NCBI GenBank assembly: GCA_019116305.1
Contig: DXBY01000351.1
Location: forward strand, 1 to 38,200
Direction of reading: 5' to 3'
Source: Candidatus Ruania gallistercoris
Lineage (GTDB): Bacteria; Actinomycetota; Actinomycetes; Actinomycetales; Beutenbergiaceae
Length of the DNA: 38,200 bases
Shown here: positions 25,190-32,466 of the stretch, piece by piece
How the letters are laid out: each line of letters begins with the position of its first letter
How positions within the stretch are numbered: position 1 is the first letter of the stretch
Program-made: the position numbers and the translations under genes
The notes under the pieces: model-generated
The model's database searches: none
Told to the model about the DNA's origin: nothing
Seen by the model: only the letters and a program-made list of their open reading frames with translations

Positions 25190-26274
25190 TGAGCGATCCA
25201 CTGCTGGTCCCGGTGCGGGCCGAGCACGAGTACGAGGTACTGATCGGCCGTGGGGTGCGCAGCCGGCTGCCCACCGTGCTACCGGCCCACGTGCGGGTGT
25301 TCCTGCTGCATCCGCCGGCGCTCTCCGATGCGGTGGACACGCTGGCGAGCACGCTGTCCGAGGCGGGTCACCAGGTGCTGCGGCACTGCACGCCGGACGG
25401 TGAGGCCGCCAAGACCGCGCAGGTGGCGGCCGAGTGCTGGGCGGCCCTCGGCCAGGCCTCGTTCACCCGGGACGACGTGGTGATCGGGATCGGGGGCGGC
25501 GCCACCACCGATCTGGCCGGGTTCGTGGCGGCCAGCTGGTTGCGTGGGGTCCAGGTGATCCACCTGCCCACCACACTGCTCGGGATGGTGGACGCAGCGG
25601 TGGGTGGCAAGACCGGGATCAACACCGGTGAGGGGAAGAACCTGGTGGGCGCCTTCCACTCCCCGGTCGCCGTGCTCTGCGACCTGGACTGGTTGCGCAT
25701 GCTGCCGCCGGCGGACCTGCGCGCCGGGATGGCCGAGATCGTCAAGTGCGGTTTCATCGCCGACCCGGTGATCCTGGACCTGGTGGAGGCAGATCCGGAG
25801 GCAGCCACCGACCCGGCCGGGGAGGTGGTCGGCGAGCTGGTCCGGCGGGCGGTGGCGGTGAAGGCGGACGTGGTCTCCACCGACCTGAAGGAAACCGGCC
25901 GCCGGGAGATCCTCAACTACGGGCACACCCTCGGACACGCGATCGAGCACCGGGAGCAGTTCCGCTGGCGGCACGGGGACGCTGTGGCGGTGGGCATGGT
26001 GTTCGCTGCCGAGCTGGCCGCACGCGCCGGGCTGCTCGCCCCCGAGGTGGTGACCCGGCACCGGGAGATCCTCACCCGGCTCACCCTCCCGACCAGCTAC
26101 CGTGGCGATGTCTGGCCGCAGCTGCGGGAGGCGATGGGACGGGACAAGAAGGCCCGCGGCTCCGTGCTGCACTTCGTGGTGCTCACCGACGTCGGGTCGC
26201 CCACCCGGTTGACGGACCCGGACCCGGCGTGGCTGCAGGCGGCCTACGCCGCGATCAGCGAGGAGAGGCGATGA
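25189..26274 (+). CDS. aroB: 3-dehydroquinate synthase
   Basis: 361 residues from the ATG at 25189 (TGATG overlap with aroK). A GTG at 25186 is possible, but AGGGGAG at 25177-25183 is best spaced for the ATG. It cyclises DAHP to 3-dehydroquinate using NAD+ and a divalent metal. Signatures are GIGGGATTDLAGFVAA (NAD-binding), PTTLLGMVDAAVGGKTGIN, GKNLVGAFHSP, and the metal ligands Glu in GMAEIVKCG and His in LNYGHTLGHAIEH and WRHGDAVAVGM. The product is full length with no fused kinase. The stop overlaps aroQ by 4 bp. Confidence 0.97.
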   Translation: MSDPLLVPVRAEHEYEVLIGRGVRSRLPTVLPAHVRVFLLHPPALSDAVDTLASTLSEAGHQVLRHCTPDGEAAKTAQVAAECWAALGQASFTRDDVVIGIGGGATTDLAGFVAASWLRGVQVIHLPTTLLGMVDAAVGGKTGINTGEGKNLVGAFHSPVAVLCDLDWLRMLPPADLRAGMAEIVKCGFIADPVILDLVEADPEAATDPAGEVVGELVRRAVAVKADVVSTDLKETGRREILNYGHTLGHAIEHREQFRWRHGDAVAVGMVFAAELAARAGLLAPEVVTRHREILTRLTLPTSYRGDVWPQLREAMGRDKKARGSVLHFVVLTDVGSPTRLTDPDPAWLQAAYAAISEERR

Positions 26275-26720
26275 GCGCAGGAACGGACGTCCTGGTGCTG
26301 AACGGGCCCAACCTGGGCCGGCTCGGCACCCGGGAGCCAGATATCTATGGCCACCTGGACTTTGACGGGCTGTCCTCGTGGGTCCGCGAGTGGGCCGATG
26401 AGCTCGGACTGCGCGCGGACGTGCGGCAGAGCGATGATGAGACCACCCTGATCGGCTGGTTGCACGAAGCGGTGGACCGTGGCACCGACGTGGTGCTGAA
26501 CCCGGCGGCGTTCACGCACTACTCCTACGCGCTGCGCGATGCTGCTGCCCTGGTGACCACTGCCGGACACCGCCTGGTGGAGGTACACCTGACCAACCCG
26601 GCCACCCGGGAGACCTTCCGGCACACCTCGGTGATCGGTGGGGTGGCGACCGGCACGATCGCCGGCTTCGGAGCGCAGTCCTACCGGCTGGCGCTGGCTG
26701 CGCTGAGCGGGAACCGGTAG
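26271..26720 (+). CDS. aroQ: Type II 3-dehydroquinate dehydratase
   Basis: 149 residues, typical of the small type II enzyme. It dehydrates 3-dehydroquinate to 3-dehydroshikimate through an enolate and forms a dodecamer. LNGPNLGRLGTREPDIYG (11-28) carries the flexible loop with the essential Arg and Tyr. NPAAFTHYSYALRDA holds substrate-binding Asn and His (the usual form is NPGAYTHTS, so this is a slight variant). VEVHLTNPATRE and FRHTS complete the active site. AGGAGAGG lies just upstream of the ATG. It is the last gene of the aro block; the inverted repeat at 26734-26757 follows. Confidence 0.95.
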   Translation: MSAGTDVLVLNGPNLGRLGTREPDIYGHLDFDGLSSWVREWADELGLRADVRQSDDETTLIGWLHEAVDRGTDVVLNPAAFTHYSYALRDAAALVTTAGHRLVEVHLTNPATRETFRHTSVIGGVATGTIAGFGAQSYRLALAALSGNR

Positions 26721-26733
26721 CGGCAGGACCGGA

Positions 26734-26757
26734 TCCTTGATCCGAACACATCAAGGA
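26734..26757. promoter_or_regulatory. Inverted repeat TCCTTGAT-N8-ATCAAGGA, operator candidate for the SatD gene
   Basis: TCCTTGAT (26734-26741) and ATCAAGGA (26750-26757) are a perfect 8-bp inverted repeat with an 8-bp spacer. A third CTTGAT copy at 26764-26769 overlaps the -35 of the SatD promoter. The symmetry suits binding of a dimeric regulator, and the neighbouring gene encodes a protein with a helix-turn-helix-like segment. An alternative reading is a modest hairpin terminating the aro transcript, but it has no T run. Confidence 0.5.
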
Positions 26758-26764
26758 CTGGTGC

Positions 26765-26799
26765 TTGATCGGCCTATCTCTAGGTTGTAGCCTGGATTC
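26765..26799 (+). promoter_or_regulatory. Promoter of the SatD-like gene, leaderless
   Basis: A -35 TTGATC (26765-26770), a 17-bp spacer and a -10 TAGCCT (26788-26793) are followed by 6 nt and the ATG at 26800. There is no Shine-Dalgarno sequence. This is the most complete promoter in the window, and it places the transcription start at or next to the start codon. Confidence 0.65.
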
Positions 26800-27414
26800 A
26801 TGTTCGTCATCACCGCCGACCAGGACTCCTCCCGCCGCACCGGGGAGCGCGTCGACGCGCTGCTGAGCACCCTGGCCGCGGTGATCGAGGCGGAGCAGCT
26901 GCCCGGGGTGCTCCGGCCCTTCGAGCGCACCGTGGGCGACGAGGTGCAGGCCGTGCTCAGTGATCCGGCCAGCACCGTGCGACTCACCCTCGAGCTACAA
27001 CGGTTGCAGGAGTGGGCGGTCGGGATCGGCGTGGGGGAGGCGGACCACCTCGCGGCCAGTGCGCGCGCCTCCTCCGGTCCAGCGTTCATCCGCGCCCGGG
27101 AGGCCGTGGAACGGGCCGGGGGCCGAGCCGTACCGACACCGGTGGCGGTGGTGGCCGCCGATGCCGCGGCCCGGGACGCCGAGGCGCTGCTGCAGCTGAT
27201 GGCCGCCGTGCTGCGCCGGCGCAGTGACGCCGGCTGGGAGATGATCGACGCCCGCCTGCGGGCCCCGACCGCCCGGGCCGCTGCCGAAGAACTGGGCATC
27301 TCCCCGCAGGCGGCCAGCCAACGACTGCAGGCTGCCCTCTGGGAGGAGGTGCGCGGGGTCGAACCCCTCGCGGCGGGTCTGCTGCACACGCTCGAGTCCG
27401 CCACGGCAGGATGA
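26800..27414 (+). CDS. SatD-family protein with C-terminal helix-turn-helix
   Basis: 204 residues. It opens MFVITADQDSSRR, and the N-terminal half contains a conserved-looking FERTVGDEVQAVL segment followed by the WAVGIGVGEAD pattern, which I associate with SatD-family proteins. The C-terminal part (~155-185) reads TARAAAEELGISPQAASQRLQAA, a plausible helix-turn-helix. SatD was named in a streptococcal acid-tolerance locus; its biochemical role is not established, so both regulator and nucleotide-sensing roles are open. The gene is probably leaderless, lies next to an inverted repeat that could be its own operator, and overlaps a small membrane protein gene by 4 bp. Confidence 0.75.
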   Translation: MFVITADQDSSRRTGERVDALLSTLAAVIEAEQLPGVLRPFERTVGDEVQAVLSDPASTVRLTLELQRLQEWAVGIGVGEADHLAASARASSGPAFIRAREAVERAGGRAVPTPVAVVAADAAARDAEALLQLMAAVLRRRSDAGWEMIDARLRAPTARAAAEELGISPQAASQRLQAALWEEVRGVEPLAAGLLHTLESATAG

Positions 27415-27830
27415 GCGGTATGGACACGCTGTGGACGGCACTGATCGTGCTGGCGGCGTTCGCACTCTCCGCGGGCGCCGGGGCACCGCTGACCGCCGGC
27501 ATCCTCCGGCTGGCCGGTCGACGCCGCCGCCGACCGGAGCAAACGCCCACCCTGCAGCCGGTTGCCGAGCCGGCCCCGGAGGAGATCCTCCGCGGCGGAC
27601 TCTGGATCGGCATCCTGGAACGCCTCGCCGTGACCGGCTGCATCCTGGTGGCCTACCCGGCCGGGATCGCCGTCGTCGTAGCGATCAAGGGGCTCGGCCG
27701 GTTCTCCACCCTGCGGGACGAACCGACCACCGGGGTCTCCGAACGGTTCCTGGTGGGCACGCTCACGTCGTACCTGTGGGCCTGCACCATCGGTGTGGCA
27801 GCCGTAGGGGGGCTCGGGGCGATACCCTGA
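27411..27830 (+). CDS. Small membrane protein paired with the SatD-like gene
   Basis: 139 residues; the ATG overlaps the SatD stop (ATGA). An N-terminal transmembrane helix (~5-27, with GAGAPLTAGILRLAG after it) is followed by a basic Arg-rich/Pro-rich cytoplasmic loop. Two further helices are ERLAVTGCILVAYPAGIAVVVAI and GTLTSYLWACTIGVAAVGGLG, separated by a loop GLGRFSTLRDE...SERFLVG. I do not recognise a named domain. The loop motif with SERFLVGTLTS looks conserved rather than random. Pairing with SatD suggests the two form a regulated unit, perhaps a membrane stress response, but function is unknown. Confidence 0.7.
   Translation: MSGMDTLWTALIVLAAFALSAGAGAPLTAGILRLAGRRRRRPEQTPTLQPVAEPAPEEILRGGLWIGILERLAVTGCILVAYPAGIAVVVAIKGLGRFSTLRDEPTTGVSERFLVGTLTSYLWACTIGVAAVGGLGAIP
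27823..27828 (+). promoter_or_regulatory. Candidate -10 element for efp
   Basis: TACCCT fits TAnnnT and abuts the stop codon of the preceding gene. Transcription would begin near 27835, leaving a ~60-nt leader before the efp GTG. No convincing -35 is seen. Confidence 0.35.
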
Positions 27831-27895
27831 GCGGGCGCACGGTCGGCCGGGCCGACCTGCCGCTCCGCCTGTCCCTCACCCAGTAAAGGAAGCTC

Positions 27896-28459
27896 GTGGC
27901 AACGACCAACGACCTGAAGAACGGCATGGTGCTCAACCTCGAGGGCCAGCTCTGGTCCGTAGTGGAGTTCCAGCACGTCAAGCCGGGGAAGGGGCCGGCG
28001 TTCGTGCGCACCAAGCTCAAGGGCGTCACCTCCGGCAAGGTGGTCTCGAAGACCTTCAACGCCGGTCTGAAGGTGGAGACCGCGAACGTGGACCGCCGGG
28101 ACATGCAGTACCTGTACAACGACGGCACCGGCTTCGTGTTCATGGACACCAGCGACTACGAGCAGATCACCGTGAACGACGACATCGTCGGCGATGCCGC
28201 GAACTTCCTGCTCGAGGGTCAGGAGGCGATCGTGGCGATGCACGACGGTCTGCCGCTGTACATCGACCTGCCCACCTCCGTGGTGATGGAGATCACCCAG
28301 ACCGACCCGGGCCTGCAGGGCGACCGGTCCTCGGCCGGCACCAAGCCTGCGACGATCGAGACCGGTTACCAGATCCAGGTGCCGCTGTTCCTGGAGACGG
28401 GGACCAAGGTGAAGGTGGACACCCGTACCGGTGACTACCTCGGCCGAGTGAACGACTAG
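27896..28459 (+). CDS. efp: Elongation factor P
   Basis: 187 residues from a GTG preceded by AAAGGA (27885-27890). EF-P enters the ribosomal E site and relieves stalling at polyproline stretches. The three domains are KOW-like (~1-65), OB (~66-128) and C-terminal OB (~129-187, with [27 protein letters not shown]). The tip lysine K32 lies in the loop PGKGP (30-34). This palindromic loop is the actinobacterial type reported to work without lysine modification, and no modification gene (epmA/epmB, ymfI) is nearby. The nusB start shares one base with its stop (TAGTG). Confidence 0.97.
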   Translation: MATTNDLKNGMVLNLEGQLWSVVEFQHVKPGKGPAFVRTKLKGVTSGKVVSKTFNAGLKVETANVDRRDMQYLYNDGTGFVFMDTSDYEQITVNDDIVGDAANFLLEGQEAIVAMHDGLPLYIDLPTSVVMEITQTDPGLQGDRSSAGTKPATIETGYQIQVPLFLETGTKVKVDTRTGDYLGRVND

Positions 28460-28902
28460 TGCCCGCTCGTACCCGCGCGCGCAAACGCGCCGTCGACGTC
28501 CTCTACGAGGCCGATCAGCGCGCCGGGTCCACCAGCTCCGACGGTGCGGCGGTGACCGCGACCTCGGTCCTGGCCGAACGCTTGCTGCACCCGGGTGCGC
28601 AGACCGCACTGCCCGCCTACGCCGTCGAGATTGTGGAAGGCGTGGCGGCCCACTCCGAGCGGATCGACGAGGTACTCGCGACCTTCTCCCAGGGCTGGAC
28701 CCTGGAGCGGATGCCGGCGGTGGACCGGGCGATCCTGCGGATGGGCACCTGGGAGGTGCTCTACAACGCCGACGTGGACGACCCGGTGGCGATCGACGAG
28801 GCGGTCACCCTTGCCAAGGAGCTGTCCACGGACGAGTCGCCGAACTTCGTGAACGGGCTGCTTGCCCGGATCGCCGACCTGGGTTCCGCGCTGGTGGAAT
28901 GA
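28459..28902 (+). CDS. nusB: Transcription antitermination factor NusB
   Basis: 147 residues, all-helical NusB fold. It starts with ARTRARKRAVDVLYEADQR, the arginine-rich RNA-binding segment of the family, and ends with the conserved FVNGLLARIADL. The middle contains WTLERMPAVDRAILRMGTWEVLY and VAIDEAVTLAKELS, both standard NusB signatures. With NusE (S10) it binds boxA RNA and assembles the antitermination complex on rRNA operons. It starts at a GTG overlapping the efp stop by one base, an arrangement common in actinobacteria. The next gene begins 1 nt after its stop, so a transporter gene is coupled to this housekeeping pair. Confidence 0.95.
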   Translation: MPARTRARKRAVDVLYEADQRAGSTSSDGAAVTATSVLAERLLHPGAQTALPAYAVEIVEGVAAHSERIDEVLATFSQGWTLERMPAVDRAILRMGTWEVLYNADVDDPVAIDEAVTLAKELSTDESPNFVNGLLARIADLGSALVE

Positions 28903-28903
28903 G

Positions 28904-30235
28904 ATGACCGCCCCGACCAGCCGCCGCGTACGCACCAGCTATGCGCTCGGCTCGGTGGGGACCGGTGGGTTCGGCACGCTGCCGGGCCTGGTGCTCAGCT
29001 ACTACCTGACCGACACTCTCGGTGTGGCTGCGGGCCTGGCGTCCTTGGTGGTCACCGTTCCGAAGGTGTGGGACGTGCTGATCGACCCGTTCATCGGCCG
29101 GCTGGCCGACCGGTACGCTGCCGGCCACGCCTCCCGGCTGCCGTTCATGCTGGTGGGGGCGCTCACCCTGCCGCTGACCTTCACCGCAGTGTTCGCCTCG
29201 CCGGCGACCGGGCCGGCGGCTGCGGGCTGGGTGGTGGCGACGTTCGTGCTCGCCACCACCTCCTTCAGCCTGTTCCAGGTGCCCTACATCGCGCTGCCGG
29301 CGGACCTCACCAACGACTACCACTCCCGCACCCGGCTGCTGGCGCCCCGGATCGCGGTGCTCGCCGTGGCGATCCTGCTCTTCGGTGCCGGCGGCCCGGC
29401 ACTGCGCGATGCCGCCGGTGGCGGTCCGAGCGGGTATCTGCTGATGGCTCTCGGGTGCTCGGTGGTGATGATGCTCGGCATGCTCGCGGCTACCGCGGGA
29501 GCGGGCCGGGCGGCCCGCGGGCAGGTCGAGGTGGCACCGGCTGACGACGCCGGGACCGGCGCGCTGCGCGCCGGCTGGCACGCCCTGCGGACCAGTGCCC
29601 CGCTGCGCACGCTGCTCTCCGCCTTCGTGCTCCAGGCCCTGGCCACTGGGGCGATGCTCGCCGCCGCGCAGTATGTGGCCACCTATACCCTCGGCGATGA
29701 GTCTGCAGTGACGTTCCTCTTTGCAGCGCTGGTGGCCCCGGCGTTGGCGGTGATGGTGCCGGCCCGCAGGCTCGCGGAACGGATCGGCAAGCAGCGAGCG
29801 TTCGTGGCGGCCACCGTGTTGTTCGCGATCGCGTCCGGTTCGCTGCTGCTGATGAGCGCCGGTGTGGGCCTGTGGGTATACGTGAGCGTGGCACTGGCCG
29901 GCGTCGCCTACGCCGGGATGCAGCTGTACCCGTTGGCGATGCTTCCGGATGTGATCGCCGCCGACAGGGCTGCCACCGGTGAGCGCGCCGGCGTGATCTC
30001 CGGGGTGTGGACCGCCGGCGAGACCGCGGGTCTGGCGCTGGGACCTACGCTGGCACTGGCGGTGCTGGCGCTCACCGGATTCGTCTCCCGGACCGGACCA
30101 GAGGTGCTCGACCAACCGGCCAGTGCCCAGACCGGAGTGGTGCTGATCTTCAGCGCACTTCCGGCGCTGCTGGCACTGGCATCCTTGGTGCCACTGCGCC
30201 GCTATCAGCTCGAGGAGAAAGGAGTGGCTCTGTGA
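28904..30235 (+). CDS. GPH-family (MelB-like) MFS transporter
   Basis: 443 residues with about 12 transmembrane helices. The signature KVWDVLIDPFIGRLADR (54-70) is the hallmark helix 2 / loop 2-3 of glycoside-pentoside-hexuronide:cation symporters. The start ATG at 28904 lies 1 nt after the nusB stop; the open frame upstream overlaps nusB and is not used. These proteins import sugars or related compounds with Na+ or H+. The substrate cannot be predicted from sequence, and the pairing with a PLP enzyme rather than a glycosidase is unusual. The stop overlaps the following gene by 4 bp (GTGA). No dedicated promoter is seen, so it is either co-transcribed with efp-nusB or has an internal promoter. 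Confidence 0.85.
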   Translation: MTAPTSRRVRTSYALGSVGTGGFGTLPGLVLSYYLTDTLGVAAGLASLVVTVPKVWDVLIDPFIGRLADRYAAGHASRLPFMLVGALTLPLTFTAVFASPATGPAAAGWVVATFVLATTSFSLFQVPYIALPADLTNDYHSRTRLLAPRIAVLAVAILLFGAGGPALRDAAGGGPSGYLLMALGCSVVMMLGMLAATAGAGRAARGQVEVAPADDAGTGALRAGWHALRTSAPLRTLLSAFVLQALATGAMLAAAQYVATYTLGDESAVTFLFAALVAPALAVMVPARRLAERIGKQRAFVAATVLFAIASGSLLLMSAGVGLWVYVSVALAGVAYAGMQLYPLAMLPDVIAADRAATGERAGVISGVWTAGETAGLALGPTLALAVLALTGFVSRTGPEVLDQPASAQTGVVLIFSALPALLALASLVPLRRYQLEEKGVAL

Positions 30236-31638
30236 CCCACACCGGCGAGGTCGCGGCTCGGCTCGCGGCGCTGCGTGCCACCGATCCGCCCACCCACGGG
30301 GGGCGGGTGCTGTCCTACGTGTACGACCACGGCCGACCGGAGCTCGACGAGGTGGTCGCCACGGCCGTGCAAGCCTTCCTCCCGGTGAACGCCCTGGACC
30401 CGACCACGTTCACCTCGGTCGCGGTACTGGAGCGCGACCTCGTGGCGTTCTCCCGTTCGGTCACCGGTGCCGGCGAGGACGTGGTCGGTTCGGTGACCTC
30501 TGGGGGCACGGAGTCGTGCCTGCTCGCGGTCAAGGCCGCACGGGACCGGTGGCTCACACGCAACCCCGGCGGTCGGCCGATCCTGGTGATGCCCACGACG
30601 GCGCACCCCGCCTTCCGTAAGGCCGCCGCCTATCTGGGGGTGGAGCTGGTCGAGGTGCCGGTCTCTCCCGAGACCGGCACCCTGACCCCGGCTGCACTGC
30701 TGGAGGCCGTCGCCGCGGCCGGGAACGGCGCGGGCACCCCGGCGCTGGTGGTGCTGAGCGCACCCAACTACCCGTTCGGCGTGCTGGACCCGATCGCCGA
30801 GGTGGCCGAGGTGGCTGCCGATCTCGGAATCTGGGTGCACGTGGACGCCTGCATCGGCGGCTGGTTGCTGCCGTGGTGGCCCGGGCAGCAGCGCGGCTGG
30901 GACTTCCGTCTGCCGGGGGTGACCTCGATGTCGGCGGACCTGCACAAATACGGCTATGCCCCCAAGGGTGCCTCTGTGGTGCTCTACCGGGGCCGGGAGA
31001 ACCACCGGGCGCAGTACTTCGCCACGGCGGACTGGCCGGGCTACCCGGTGGTGAACCCGACCTTGCTCGGCTCCCGGTCGGCCACTGCACTCGCGGCGGC
31101 CTGGGCGGTGACCCAGACCTTGGGCGAGGGTGGTTACGCCGAGCTGGTCGCCGAGACGGCCGAGGCCACGGCCAGGGTTCGCTCCGCTCTCGGCGGGATC
31201 GAGGGCCTGAGCCTGGTGGGCGACCCGGCCGCCGCGCTGATCGCCCTGTGTGCCGACCCGGGCAGTGCCCCGGCTCGGCAGGTGGACCCGTTCCGGCTGG
31301 TGGATGCGGTCCGGCGCCGTGGTTTCCTGCTACAGGCGCAGCCGGCGCTGCAGCAGGCCGACGGCAGCTGGTTGCCGCGCACCGCCCACCTGTCCCTCAC
31401 GCCGGTCAGCCGCCGGATCGCCGGTGAGCTGATCGAGGCTCTGGTGGCCGCGGCGAACGAGGTCCGTGGGCGCAGCGCGCCGCCGCCGGACCCCGGCCTG
31501 GTCGCCCAGGTGGCCGCGCAGGGGCTACCGGAGGAGCAGGCCGCAGTGATGTCCACGCTGGAGGCGCTGCCCAAGGACGAGGCACCCGCTGCATTGATCG
31601 GTCTGCTCGCCGGGGTGATCGACCCGGACGCTGGCTGA
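30232..31638 (+). CDS. PLP-dependent lyase/decarboxylase, sphingosine-1-phosphate lyase-like
   Basis: 468 residues from a GTG overlapping the transporter stop. It is a fold-type I PLP enzyme of the group II decarboxylase / S1P lyase branch. VGSVTSGGTESCLLAVKAARD (~88) is the PLP phosphate-binding loop with the TSGGTES signature. WVHVDACIGGW holds the Asp that pairs with the pyridine nitrogen. K239 in SADLHKYGYAPKGA is the Schiff-base lysine. TSGGTES and the DACIGG motif favour S1P lyase-like enzymes over glutamate decarboxylase. The natural substrate is unclear: a phosphorylated amino alcohol or an amino acid. The C-terminal ~60 residues (from [12 protein letters not shown]) form an extra helical tail. 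Its stop codon lies within the first copy of a 25-bp direct repeat. Confidence 0.82.
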   Translation: MTHTGEVAARLAALRATDPPTHGGRVLSYVYDHGRPELDEVVATAVQAFLPVNALDPTTFTSVAVLERDLVAFSRSVTGAGEDVVGSVTSGGTESCLLAVKAARDRWLTRNPGGRPILVMPTTAHPAFRKAAAYLGVELVEVPVSPETGTLTPAALLEAVAAAGNGAGTPALVVLSAPNYPFGVLDPIAEVAEVAADLGIWVHVDACIGGWLLPWWPGQQRGWDFRLPGVTSMSADLHKYGYAPKGASVVLYRGRENHRAQYFATADWPGYPVVNPTLLGSRSATALAAAWAVTQTLGEGGYAELVAETAEATARVRSALGGIEGLSLVGDPAAALIALCADPGSAPARQVDPFRLVDAVRRRGFLLQAQPALQQADGSWLPRTAHLSLTPVSRRIAGELIEALVAAANEVRGRSAPPPDPGLVAQVAAQGLPEEQAAVMSTLEALPKDEAPAALIGLLAGVIDPDAG

Positions 31639-31682
31639 GGTTCCTGCTCGCGAGGGTGGCTGAGGTTCCTACTCGCGAGGGT
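31633..31682. repeat. Two tandem 25-bp direct repeats at the end of the PLP enzyme gene
   Basis: Copies at 31633-31657 and 31658-31682 differ at one of 25 positions (G at 31646, A at 31671). The first copy contains the TGA stop of the PLP enzyme gene (31636-31638). A degenerate third start (31683-31693) leads into the hairpin that follows. Confidence 0.85.
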
Positions 31683-31732
31683 GCCTGAGGGTTGTGATCG
31701 GGCAAAGTCTCAACCCTCAGGCCACCCTCGCG
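31674..31732. terminator. 21-bp inverted repeat (one bulged base) between convergent genes
   Basis: The left arm 31674-31694 pairs with 31711-31721 and 31723-31732: 11 bp plus 10 bp, broken only by a bulged C at 31722, with a 16-nt loop (31695-31710). The left arm overlaps the second direct repeat. It lies between convergent genes (PLP enzyme ending at 31638, TetR ending at 31775), so it probably terminates both transcripts. Its size and link to a direct repeat are unusual for a simple terminator. Confidence 0.7.
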
Positions 31733-31774
31733 CAACTATGAGCACGCCGGCCCGGGTGGAGACTGGGGGCTGAG

Positions 31775-32437
31775 TCAGTCCCAGCTCACAGTCACGGCTC
31801 GAACCACTAGGTCCAGCGACGTCACCGCAGGCACGTCGCCCCGGCGGCCTGAGCCGGGTGCAGTGCCGCCCGAGGCCTCGGGTGCGGTCCCAGTCAGCAT
31901 CGCCGTGGTCCGTGGGTACCCCGGCAACGGGACCTCATCGGACAGTGGGAGGTTCGACGGCGAGAGCAGCAGTGTGCCGTGCACCCACTCGGTGACCAGA
32001 TCGGTCGCCGCTGCGGCCCCTGCGGGGGAATGTCCGACCCGGTCGATGAAGAACGCGAGCAGGGCCTCGTTCAACGCGAGGGCATGGGTGCCGAGGATCC
32101 GCTGGCTCGCCAGAATCTGCACCTGGCCCGGAGCATGGGCGAACACGTCGAGCACATGGCGTAGGAACGCCGCCAAACCCGCTGCCGCCGGGGGAGAGGT
32201 GAGCAGGCTGAGGTCGAGAGTGCCGAGGAAGCGGTCACCGATGCGGTGGCGCAGGTCGGCCATATCGGCGAAGTAGGTGTACACCGCGGTCGGGGTGACA
32301 CCGGCCTCGCGGGCCACCGCGCGCAGCGACAGCCCGGTCAGGCCACGTGCGGCGAGCACGCGCTCGCCGGCCGCAAGCAGCAGGTCGGCACTGATGTCGC
32401 CCCGGGGGCCCCTACGCCTGCTGTCCATCACGGCCAT
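31775..32437 (-). CDS. TetR-family transcriptional regulator
   Basis: 220 residues from the ATG at 32437; an in-frame ATG at 32428 is an alternative. The N-terminal DNA-binding domain is clear: ISADLLLAAGERVLAARGLTGLSLRAVAREAGVTPTAVYTYFADMADL (~15-62), with the helix-turn-helix at ~38-57 ending in the family-typical YxYFxxxxxL. The C-terminal ligand domain is all-helical and ends in a Gly/Pro-rich segment plus VRAVTVSWD. It is divergent from the CPBP protease gene with only 16 bp between the likely starts, so it very probably represses that gene, its own gene, or both. The ligand is unknown. Confidence 0.9.
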   Translation of the reverse strand: MAVMDSRRRGPRGDISADLLLAAGERVLAARGLTGLSLRAVAREAGVTPTAVYTYFADMADLRHRIGDRFLGTLDLSLLTSPPAAAGLAAFLRHVLDVFAHAPGQVQILASQRILGTHALALNEALLAFFIDRVGHSPAGAAAATDLVTEWVHGTLLLSPSNLPLSDEVPLPGYPRTTAMLTGTAPEASGGTAPGSGRRGDVPAVTSLDLVVRAVTVSWD

Positions 32438-32466
32438 GGTAACGTCTCAATTTGTGCAGCGAACAA
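32438..32466. promoter_or_regulatory. TetR/CPBP divergent promoter-operator region
   Basis: This short stretch is AT-rich for the window. TAACGT (32440-32445) fits a plus-strand -10 and lies 8 nt before the GTG at 32454. Imperfect symmetry, AATTTGT-N6-AACAATT (32449-32468), could be an operator half-site pair, but the match is imperfect. Confidence 0.35.

Noticed and set aside
32436-32453. ATG start for the CPBP protease at 32436
   Set aside because: The extra codons are AT-rich, unlike the rest of the gene, and the ATG overlaps the TetR start codon; the GTG at 32454 fits better.
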